Of a stretch of DNA of 64,000 bases, positions 33,600 through 41,727 are shown in pieces. Under the pieces are notes generated by a model. That model was not told where the DNA came from. It searched no databases and worked only from the letters and a program-made list of their open reading frames with translations. Every line of letters starts with the position of its first letter. The first letter of the stretch is position 1. The stretch comes from Yponomeuta sedellus. Lineage: Eukaryota > Arthropoda > Insecta > Lepidoptera > Yponomeutidae. Position numbers and translations under genes: made by a program. The DNA lies in assembly GCA_934045075.1 (NCBI GenBank), contig OW203724.1, forward strand, positions 4,887,473-4,951,472, in the 5' to 3' direction.

Positions 33600-33710
33600 A
33601 GAAAAAAAATCTCGTATAGCAAGTCCCGTGGTGTAGTATGTCCTAACCTTCCTGTGATGCAGGAAGAGACCAGCAGTGGGGACATACAAGGGTTGATATC
33701 GATCGATCGA
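33600..33710 (+). mobile_element. 5S-derived SINE, tail fragment
   Basis: AGTCCCGTGGTGTAGTATGT, CTTCCTGTGATGCAGGAAGA, CCAGCAGTGGGGACATACAA, GGGTTGATATCGATCGATCG. Confidence 0.75.
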
Positions 33711-34004
33711 TAGCAAGCAAGTATAAGCTTGCTATACGGAAATTGATAACGCCTTGATCGAGACATTTCGTTTAACCAAAATAGCATGGACATACGTTGA
33801 CCAACAACTTACATTACATACATCCACAAAGACACTTACACATAGGTACATACAATACATTACATATCACGTCCTTCTATAAAGACCATAAAATGAATTA
33901 CAATTGTTTTTTGAACTAGAACTTTCGTAAGTAGTGTACGTTATGGATTTGAATTCGGGAAATCAAGTGCGGATTCAAATCAACAATTCATTATTCTATT
34001 TTTT

Positions 34005-34350
34005 TTGCTCTCTGTAGTCTATAAACGACCCACTGGAGGGCATTTACCTTCTCCCAGAGAGAGAATATGTTCTTTATTACCACGCGTGCACACTGCGGTG
34101 TCGGCTTAGAGAATAGCACTAACCCAAATTCTGCCCGGGGGTGTCGTAAAAGGCGGGTAAGGGACACAAACTGGGGGGTGGGCAGCAGCGCCCCCTGCAG
34201 TACAATTCCCCCAAACTGCAACCCGCATGCCCAGCGTGGGGATTATGGGCATTACCCCCCAATGATGGCACAACCTTGCGTTATGGCTCTTATTAGGGGA
34301 GGGCTATGTCCAGCAGTGGACTAATATAGCCTGAAGAAGAAGAAGACACT
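34005..34350 (+). mobile_element. Dispersed repeat followed by an RTE-associated 3' tail
   Basis: 34005-34085 is a copy of the GCAGGGCACAGGCCTTCTCT-type repeat. From 34086, GTGTCGGCTTAGAGAATAGC to GGGGAGGGCTATGTCCAGCA, GTGGACTAATATAGCCTGAA and a GAAGAAGAAG tail is the most complete copy of the tail family. Confidence 0.75.
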
Positions 34351-34794
34351 GCGGATTCGCAATTTCAAGCGCTGAAATATTCACACTAACAATAACAAAC
34401 AGTAGTATTGAAATACACCTCAGACACGCTGTCCTCGCGATGTTTTCCTAGTTAGCGTGTGGTATTTCTACCATAACTTTATATAGTTCTACGTTATTCT
34501 ATTATAAATTAAATTATTTTATTTATATCGAAACGGTGGAATGTAATTAAAAATCTGTATCCAATGTCCCAATGAAAACCCCTCAAAACTGTTTGATGTA
34601 AAATCTGTGCAAACTGGGATCCATGGAAACTGTCCTCTCGAATCGAATGTCAGGCACAGGGTTTATCTACTTCTCAAACAGAGGCCTAATGTCGGTATCC
34701 AAACGTTTGCGCTTAGTATGTAATTCAACATTTAGAATCCTTCAGGATTTGACGCGCGTATAGGAACTGCTGAGTATCTTGATGCCTGTTTCTT
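34351..34794. other. No gene; diverged SINE-A end
   Basis: 34425-34480 (GACACGCTGTCCTCGCGATG, TTTTCCTAGTTAGCGTGTGG) is a diverged reverse piece of the family A body. The rest is unassigned. Confidence 0.4.
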
Positions 34795-35050
34795 CTGTCT
34801 TCTTCTTCTTCTTCAGGCTATATTATTCGGACATAGCCTTCCTCTAATGAGCGTCATAGCGCCCTGTCTTCGCAGATCGTCATCCCACCTGGTCGGATGG
34901 CGCCCTACACTACGTTTGCCGAGTCGCGGTCTCCACTCAAGAACACGTTTACTCCAACGCTTGCGAGTTGTTCGCGAGATGTGGCCAGCCCACTGCCACT
35001 TCAGCTCGCTATTCCTCTGAGCTGTGTCGATGACTTTGGTTTGATGATGA
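34795..35050 (-). pseudogene. RTE-like RT C-terminal end with 3' tail
   Basis: On the minus strand: KVIDTAQRNSELKWQWAGH, then a W...RVLEWRPR...SVGR.PTRWDDDLR block, the GRLCP ending, and a 3' tail equivalent to the GGCTATGTCC...ATATAGCCTGAAGAAGAAG tail family. This ties the short tails elsewhere in the window to the 3' end of an RTE-like LINE. The copy is 5'-truncated with substitutions. Confidence 0.7.
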
Positions 35051-35099
35051 TGCCTGTTTGTAGATCTCTATCCAGTTGGTGGATAAATTGTCCCGTTGT

Positions 35100-35260
35100 C
35101 ACGTTGTGGGCAGCACGTGCTGTAGGCGCGGGCGCGAGGCGGCGGGCATGCGCGCCGCGCGCCGCGCGTGGTGTGACGTCACAGCGGCACGCGCGGCAGT
35201 CTCCACCGCCGAGCCGCCTCGCGCCCGCGCCCGCACCACCCAAAACAAAAATATAAACAC
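35100..35260 (+). promoter_or_regulatory. CpG-rich promoter block with CRE site
   Basis: An abrupt GC island (GGCGCGGGCGCGAGGCGGCG, GCGCGCCGCGCGCCGCGCG) in AT-rich DNA. It contains the palindrome TGACGTCA at about 35174-35181 (consensus cAMP response element) and a GCACGTGC E-box near 35114. An A-rich AAATATAAACA lies at about 35249 near its downstream end. With the small exons from 35743 this is best read as the promoter of a gene on the plus strand. The start site is not determined. Confidence 0.5.
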
Positions 35261-35742
35261 GAGTGTGATGCGTCCCCCCTTATGATACCCACGACGACCC
35301 AAGTTTGATGTTATTTCGTTTAAAAAAGTTTGGTGTATTAAGTTTCAAATTGTGCCGTTTGTATCGTTGATAAAATCTGAATAAAACATACTTCAACAAA
35401 ATATAAGAGAGACTTTGAAGCGATCTCTTGAAAAGAGTTTTTCAGTTCAGTTTTGGTGTACCTAGTAGTTACGTATCGATTGCAAATCGTGTCTTTTTAG
35501 TGCCACTCTCTAAAAGTAGTTTGTAAATTGATATTATCGTAAAGTCATAGTGATAGCACATGCGTGAGTCTTTAAAATTTTGCCAGTACAAAGTTTAAAA
35601 TTTGGTTGCCTTTTCGCCTCTAATTAGACGTAATTACCAAAAGTTTTTAATAACTATTAGTGTGTTTTTCATTGGCTCATAAGATAGTCGTGCTAGAAGT
35701 GCAGTTAGACTCTGGACTTGACGGCTGAACGTCGCCGTTTCG

Positions 35743-35761
35743 ATGTCTTTGATTTGCAGAG
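35743..35761 (+). CDS. Candidate first coding exon of an unidentified gene
   Basis: ATG at 35743 (TTTCGATGTC) opens 19 nt coding MSLICR plus one base of the next codon, then the strong donor GTGAGT at 35762. Splicing to 35844 keeps the frame. The product cannot be named. Support comes from the promoter block about 500 bp upstream, consensus splice sites at both junctions and continuity of the frame; it is still only a sequence-based prediction. Confidence 0.4.
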
Positions 35762-35843
35762 GTGAGTGGCCACAATTTTCACCGGTAAAAGTTGTCAGAG
35801 AAAATGAAAAACGCGTTCTAACAGCCGTTTATTTGTGTTTCAG

Positions 35844-35903
35844 AGCCGAGCGGCCCACTAATGACAGAGCCGATTCTCAGCTTGTATAAATCCCCTGTAT
35901 CAG
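35844..35903 (+). CDS. Candidate second exon (N-terminus MTEPILSLYK)
   Basis: A 60-nt exon preceded by TTTATTTGTGTTTCAG and followed by the donor GTATGC. Joined to the exon at 35743 it reads MSLICREPSGPLMTEPILSL followed by YKSPVS, ending in phase 1. Its own ATG at 35861 offers an alternative start. The two exons together give 26 complete codons, and no further exon was found in the window. The phase equals that of the Bruno/CELF exon at 12993, so an alternative exon of that gene cannot be excluded, but that would remove the RNP2 half of RRM1. A mariner-type MITE begins 23 bp after the donor. Confidence 0.4.
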
Positions 35904-35926
35904 GTATGCACCGCCTTATCAACCTA

Positions 35927-36088
35927 CACTAGCGTGCAAAAAAGTGAGCATATTGTCTTTACTCACTGATACTAACTAGTATTTATTTACACGATCGTAA
36001 TACGCTAAATCTGGTAAAAGAAACCTAAATTGCTGGCGAGTGTGTGAATATAACATGCAAAGCGGGTAAACTTTTCTGCAAGCCAGTG
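35927..36088 (+). mobile_element. Tc1/mariner-type MITE with TA duplications
   Basis: Ends CACTAGCGTGCAAAAAAGTG and AAACTTTTCTGCAAGCCAGTG-type complement, flanked by TA at 35925-35926 and 36089-36090. It is 162 bp; related in its ends to the element at 23889-24119 but internally different. Confidence 0.8.
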
Positions 36089-37084
36089 TATTCGTCGGTA
36101 TAGATAAGGTTACTTACATGTTTAAGCACACTTCAGATAGGTAGTGATCGATACGTAGCTGCGATGTAAAGGTCCTAATTCAGTCTATATAAACGTCAAC
36201 ATAAAGTTTGAGCCCAAAGGTAGGGGTTTGCACCGAGAATGTTATATGCGAGCGTAATTTAAATCATGAGTCATAAATTAATTTTAACATAAAGAATTTA
36301 GATTTAGTTTGTTTGATGTCAATGTACAATGTTACCGTTATTGCTGTCTTCAGGTATAGTTGTCATGGAGTAAGAGACGCCTAGAAAAAGTCCACTCTGA
36401 CTAGGTATGTTGTCTTAAATCATCTTAAATCCATATACGACTGCCTACCTAACGAGATCCCGTGAGTGCATGAGTGCTATGTTTATATTATTACTCTTTA
36501 AAGATATCAAAACAAGAAAAATGGTTTATCTATCAAAAATGCTTTTCTTTGCTAACATTTCGTATTGTTTTAGTTCCCAAATACACTAATATAGTATACT
36601 TCAGTGATCTATAGGTGTATTTCTAAAAGGAAATTATTGTTAAAATAAATGAAATGAAATGTTTTTATTTTAGACCGAGATCCGTATACATTTGCATAAG
36701 TAATTAATGTACAAAATAAAACATGTCGAAGATTGACTCACAAATTTCTAACATCACTAATAGTTAATCAAATTATACATTGAAATGTCAATTATTTTGT
36801 TTAAAATTTTTCTTTGTATCTTGATTCCATTCACAAAACGTTATTATTTAATTAAACCTTATTTTCAGTTTAATTTCAATGAATCATCTCACGAATGTGT
36901 TTAACAATTGCCACAATCGCCCTTTAATTACTTATTTACATTATTGTGTAAATCTACTGCTTAGGAACGGAAATATTTGCCTTCTGAGTTAATCCTTCAT
37001 TTTATAATAGTTTTTTTTGCTCGGAGAACATACTCGCACTAAACACATTATTAAAACCGCGTCTCTAATATAAATTTGAAGAAT
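36089..37084. other. No gene recognised
   Basis: AT-rich, presumed intron. No exon or named repeat seen. Confidence 0.45.
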
Positions 37085-37250
37085 CTCTGACAGTAACACC
37101 AGCCACTAGTCTTGCAAGCTTCCACCAATCCGGTCTTGGCCCCCGTGGTGGTGCCTATACCTTCCTCAGGGAAGAGGAAGGTATAGGCCATACTCCACCA
37201 TGACTCCACCACCGACCCTCAGTGGGAACACACTGGGTTGATGATGGTGA
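37085..37250 (+). mobile_element. 5S-derived SINE, rearranged 3' part
   Basis: CTGACAGTAACACCAGCCAC, CCGGTCTTGGCCCCCGTGGT and the end AACACACTGGGTTGATG. A short inverted duplication (CTATACCTTCCTC / GAGGAAGGTATAG) interrupts the tail. Confidence 0.65.
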
Positions 37251-37554
37251 TGATTCTACAACACATCAACCTGCACTCTAATAAGTCAAGAGTTACGCAA
37301 CGAAAAATATAAGGTTGACCAGCCGTCGACTGTACCTTTAAATTTGAGCGCTTGCTCTCTTACGAGAGTCATCAATCATAGACCGTTCAATATTAATAAA
37401 CAAAAAAGAATACACACAGAGTTTAAAAAAACTTTCACAATTCATTTTACATCGCTCCAGGCTAATGCTAAGCTAAGGACTTTCAGTAATACAGGTTTTT
37501 ACCTAGTACGGGGTCTTTACCCTTTTATAAATTGTGAAATTTCATAATAAATTA
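37251..37554. other. No gene recognised
   Basis: Unassigned spacer before a foldback. Confidence 0.4.
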
Positions 37555-37770
37555 TATTTTAAAAACCTATTTAGAGGCTTAAAAATTCCTCCCATGACGG
37601 GATTCGAACCCGCGACCTCTGGCTATCCGTGCCAGCGCTCAGTTGGAAAGAGCGCTGGCACGGACAGCCAGAGGTCGCGGGTTCGAATCCCGGCATGGGT
37701 GGAAATTTTTAGCCTCTAAATAGGTTTTTAAAATCGTCCTTAGCACGGGTTAGTGCATTAAAAATAATAT
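37555..37770. mobile_element. Family T foldback hinged at the D-arm
   Basis: Arms from AAAAACCTATTTAGAGGCTT to GTGCCAGCGCTC and back from GAGCGCTGGCACGG to AGCCTCTAAATAGGTTTTTA, with a 9-nt loop AGTTGGAAA that is part of the tRNA-like D-arm/box A. Both arms contain the complete T-arm/box B. The family tail TTAGCACGGGTTAGTGCATT follows on the right only. Confidence 0.85.
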
Positions 37771-37984
37771 AATATATATTTTTTTTTTATCGTTTATTTT
37801 TTTATATAATGCTTCAGTTTCTTCGACGGAGTAACTTCTACGACATTCTGTGGAATAACAGATCCGTGTTATTAAAACTCTCTAATTATTTGTACATATA
37901 CGAGTACATGACAAATGAGACTCTATTTTTTGTGGATGCCAATGTCATCTCTAGAAATTCTGTCCATCATATTTACAGGACCTT
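37771..37984. other. No gene recognised
   Basis: Unassigned AT-rich sequence up to the reverse-transcriptase remnant. Confidence 0.4.
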
Positions 37985-38425
37985 AATTTTAAGACCAAGA
38001 CCAAGACTTAAGACCAAGGTTTACAACCAATGTATCCTGCCCATACTTACTTACGGTGCGGAAACATGGACGTTCACCAAGCAAAATATGCACAAAATAA
38101 AAGTTGCATAAAGAGCGATGGAGCGTGCAATGCTGGGCATATTGCTCGTCGAAGAACCAAGGTCGAAGACGATGGTAAGCGGATTACAGAGTTAAAGTGG
38201 AGATGGGCGGCACACTTGGCTAGAAAGGAAGACGGCCGGTGGACCAGGGCAGTATCGGAGTGGTGGTCAAGGGACGGAAGGAGGTTGGTACGCAGACCAC
38301 CGACACGATGGTCAGACGACATCGTGAGGGTTGCGGGTCAGATATGGATCAGATTATCACAGGACCGTAAGGAATGGCGCAATAAAAAGGAGGCCTATGC
38401 ACAGCAGTGGGTTAATGTGGGCTGA
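37985..38425 (+). pseudogene. RTE-like reverse transcriptase, C-terminal end
   Basis: The first part reads VYNQCILPILTYGAETWTFT then KQNMHKIKVA, the conserved thumb/C-terminal block (LP.LTYG.ETW). After frame changes it continues RAMERAMLGI and RRTKVEDDGKRITELKWRWA then AHLARKEDGRW and VRRPPTRWSDDIVRVAG, ending EAYAQQWVNVG and a stop. The nucleotide end is CAGCAGTGGGTTAATGTGGG, followed by a GATA microsatellite. About 145 codons of a ~1000-codon ORF2; at least two frame disruptions. Confidence 0.8.
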
Positions 38426-39223
38426 TTATAGATAGATAGATAGAATTTTATAATCGTGACGTTTTTGAAAGAAATATTTATTCTTTATTTCTAAACTTAA
38501 ATCACGATTTATTAATCCCGCTAGAGAAGTAATTTTTTGAACCATTGACTTGGATTTTTCTTCTCATTCGTTTTCCTTCATTTTCCATATCGCATACAAT
38601 CGCAAAGTCAAGGATTTGCCACTTGCCACGATCCTGAACCTTTTTCGCTTTTAAAACATATTAATTAGTCGCTGCATGCACACAAGCCGGTCTCAGAAGT
38701 TAAAGATAAGGTAATACAAGAGTATTCATTATTATAAACCAGGAAAAAGGTACAATATGATTGCTGGGCTTAAGTGGTCAGTCTTATAGTGACGTTGTTA
38801 ACAAGAGAAATAAATCGGCAACAAAAATGTAATTTGTCGCATACTCGTAATTTCAATGTGCTGAATAACGCTTTTCTTATTGAATGTACTATGTTTCCAA
38901 AATGTGTAAATAACATAAGAACCAGTTTTTAATTTTATTGGTACGCTCATAAACTGGCTAAGTTACGTGTATTTTAGCTACAAACTGGTAAAAACCGGTT
39001 TTTCACATCTGTGGACTTTTTTCTCCTTTATCGAGGAATATTAACACGCTTTAGAGAGTTTCCCAGACTGCAACAGAAGCATATTACTGTCTTACAATCA
39101 AAACTGAAGTAGTTTCGTTTCCACCACTACAAATTTAATCGGTGAACGAAAAGTGAACTATAAACATGTACCTGTTAGCTAACAGCGCTCGTAGATCATA
39201 CATACATGATTACATACTGGCAC
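38426..39223. other. No gene; weak LINE-end fragment
   Basis: 38600-38690 (GATTTGCCACTTGCCACGAT, AGTCGCTGCATGCACACAAG) is a diverged copy of the 33419-33560 block. Otherwise unassigned. Confidence 0.45.
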
Positions 39224-39598
39224 AATTGCTTATGGCCCCACACTAGGAAACCCTGTGTCGTGAGAACCATCACAAATAAGTAAACATTAACGATTGTAAT
39301 GTAACGAACGAAATAAGTAACGATTACCTAAAGTTTATATTATTTTTAATGCACTAACCCGTGCTAAGGACAATTTTAAAAACCTATTTAGAGGCAAAAA
39401 ATTCCACATTCATTCATTCACATACAGGCACAATTGCTTATGGCCCCACACTAGGAAACCCTGTGTCGTGGGAACCATCAGAAATAAGTAAACATAATAT
39501 AGTTTATACCTATTATTTTTAATGCACTAACCCGTGCTAAGGACAATTTTAAAAACCTATTTAGAGGCTAAAAATTCCACATTCATTCATTCACAATT
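39224..39598. repeat. Tandem duplication of SINE-tail composite (about 195 bp x 2)
   Basis: The unit GGCACAATTGCTTATGGCCC, CACACTAGGAAACCCTGTGT, AAATAAGTAAACAT, TTAATGCACTAACCCGTGCT, AAAAACCTATTTAGAGGC, ATTCCACATTCATTCATTCA occurs at about 39229-39421 and 39427-39592. Each unit joins a family G SINE piece to a family T outer arm. Confidence 0.75.
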
Positions 39599-39850
39599 CA
39601 TGTGGGTACAGCGATATCATTCCGATGTAAAACCTAACTGCAAAGTAGGTACGCGGGGCTGCAAGTGATGCAAATTACTTCAGCCAGATGTCGCTGCCTG
39701 TACGTAATACAGAGAATATTGTAAAAAAGGTTCGAAATTTCTTATGCCGGTGAGTCGCCCAGTTGGAAAGAGCGCTGGCACGGATAGCCAGAGGTCGCGG
39801 GTTCGTTTAACTTCGAGGAATTTTTAGCCTCTAAATAAGTTTTTTTATAA
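39599..39850 (+). mobile_element. Family T, plus-strand copy
   Basis: Leader GTGGGTACAGCGATATCATT, GATGTCGCTGCCTGTACGTA, core GTCGCCCAGTTGGAAAGAGC, GGTCGCGGGTTCG and end TTTTTAGCCTCTAAATAAG. The last T-arm bases and acceptor part are replaced by TTTAACTTCGAGG. Confidence 0.8.
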
Positions 39851-40384
39851 TAAAGTTTATTATTCCATAGTACAAATGTCAAGTATTCCTTGATTTTCGT
39901 CTGAAATTGCCAATCAGTATGCCATTGTTACACTGGCGATAATGATGTCATCCATCTTGAAATTGCAAAGGCTATTTCCAAAAATTTCCTCTGCAGACCG
40001 AAGCGAGCAGCTCTGTTCCGGGCCCGCGCTGTCACCACTTTATAAAGATCTTTGTGATTGTAATTTGTTGAGACTCAGATTGATAGTGCTCATGTTTTAT
40101 TCAGACTATTTGTCTGAAAAGTTTTTTCTTTGTCCTAAGATTTCATGTTGAGTCATACCGTAGTAAAAGTTTTACAATAATATAGGATTTTGCCGTTCTT
40201 AAATGCAGTACCTACCTATGTGTTTACGAAAACAATATGATGCAAAAATATAATGTTGGGTGTTGTATCTACATCAATATTATATCTAAGCCTAATGTGC
40301 ACTTACGAAGCATTTCGTTAGGCTCGCAATCAATGGGTGACTAACATATAAGCGAGTGCCAATTTCTTAAACAAGCATTCGTTA
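39851..40384. other. No gene recognised
   Basis: Unassigned; a 69-codon open frame at 39942-40151 shows no recognisable family. Confidence 0.4.
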
Positions 40385-40735
40385 TCAACCCTTGTATGTC
40401 CCCACTGCTAGGGCACGGGTCCCTTTCTGCATTGCAGGAAGGTTAGGCAATACTCCACCACGGGGGCCAAGTCCGGGTTGGTGGAGGATTGTAAGACAGT
40501 GGCGGGCCTTACTGTCAGAAGTTATCAAGCCGCCCATAAGGCCTCTGACATGGCTTAACGACTGCCATTATATGACAGCCGGCACCAACGGCTTAACGTG
40601 CCTTGCGAAGCGCGGAAGCGCTCGGAAAAATGCCACTAGCGGTAGTCACGGGACGCTCACCCATCCTGTACTAGACCGCTCTGTTGTTGCTTAACCAAGT
40701 GATTGATTCCAATCACTCGGTTCGCCTGGGCCACG
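40385..40735 (-). mobile_element. 5S rRNA-derived SINE, full-length reverse copy
   Basis: From TATCAACCCTTGTATGTCCC to the head complement GTTGCTTAACCAAGTGATTG, TCGCCTGGGCCACGAGCGCT. All family blocks are present in order. Confidence 0.85.
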
Positions 40736-40758
40736 AGCGCTTCTCGCAAACAAGCCTT

Positions 40759-40781
40759 GTGACGGTGCAAACCTCTTTACA

Positions 40782-40841
<60 letters not shown>

Positions 40842-41066
40842 ACTTTAGGTGTGGTTTTATTTGTAGAATTGTAGTAATATTAACAGAAAACTGGATAAAA
40901 ACGGATAAACGGAGAAGCAGGTAAAAAGTCAGATCTGGTCAAAGCGTAAAGTAGTAGTGTGAAAAATGAGGGAAATCGAAGAATGAGTGACATACATAAT
41001 TTAAATATTTGAAAATGATAGATGGAAAAAGAAATAAAAATGGTGTAAAGAGGTTTGCACCGTCAC
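40759..41066. mobile_element. 308-bp MITE with an internal poly-T tract
   Basis: Perfect 25-bp inverted ends beginning GTGACGGTGCAAACCTCTTT (40759-40783 and 41042-41066). It is flanked by AGCCTT on both sides (40753-40758, 41067-41072), a likely target duplication. Directly inside the left end lies an uninterrupted run of 57 T (40784-40840). A second copy without the left end is at 51175-51392. Confidence 0.85.
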
Positions 41067-41109
41067 AGCCTTACTCAAATATATTCGGAAAAGGTAGGAT
41101 ATTAGTGAC

Positions 41110-41495
41110 TTCTGTTTTACCTACTAAGCTACCACCGCTGCACTCGCAAGCGAGAGACCTAGGTTCGATCCCCAGTGCGGGCATGTACCAATGACTTTGT
41201 TTAATTTCAAAGTTACGTATATTTGCGAACTTGTAGTCGCAATACCACACGCTAGCCGTGAAGGAAAACATCGTGAGGAAACCCGCGGCTTGGTTGGCTC
41301 CGCACGTATTGACTAGTCTTTCCTACGGTCTAAGCCGACTAAGCTGTCAGGATGGTATAGGTGCTGGGCAAGCCTACACCATCTAAAAAACCATGTTCCA
41401 CGCACTACAGCGTCCGAGCGGCCCCTTCACCCATCTAGTGTAGGTGAAGATGCCACTGGACACTGTATAAATCATCTCATTACGTAGATACAAAG
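41110..41495 (+). mobile_element. SINE family A, near full-length
   Basis: A diverged head with box B GGTTCGATCCCC, then GCGGGCATGTACCAATGACT, AACATCGTGAGGAAACCCGC and the end CACTGTATAAATCATCTCAT, TACGTAGATACAAAGGCCAA. Confidence 0.8.
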
Positions 41496-41545
41496 GCCAA
41501 TGCTTTAGCGACTTTTGCTGGCGAGAACGTATAACAGTCGTAAAG

Positions 41546-41727
41546 TTATACTATTTTTATTTTTAATGCACTAACCCGTGCTAAGGACAAATTTAAAAAC
41601 CTATTTAGAGGCTAAAAATTTCACCCATGCCGGGATTCGAACCCGCAACCTCTGGCACGGATAGCCAGAGGTTGCGGGTTCGAATCCCGGCATGGGTGAA
41701 ATTTTCAGCCTCTAAATAGGTTTTTAA
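41546..41727. mobile_element. Family T foldback hinged on the anticodon loop
   Basis: Two 64-bp arms (41593-41656 and 41664-41727; one mismatch) separated by exactly seven bases, ACGGATA. In intact family members these seven bases are the anticodon-loop position, enclosed by CTGGC and GCCAG. The left flank carries the family tail in inverted form (TTTTTAATGCACTAACCCGT). Confidence 0.9.

Noticed and set aside
35001..35302. Several 67-119-codon frames across the CpG block
   Set aside because: GC-rich sequence lacks stop codons by composition; frames are open on both strands with low-complexity A/R/G products.
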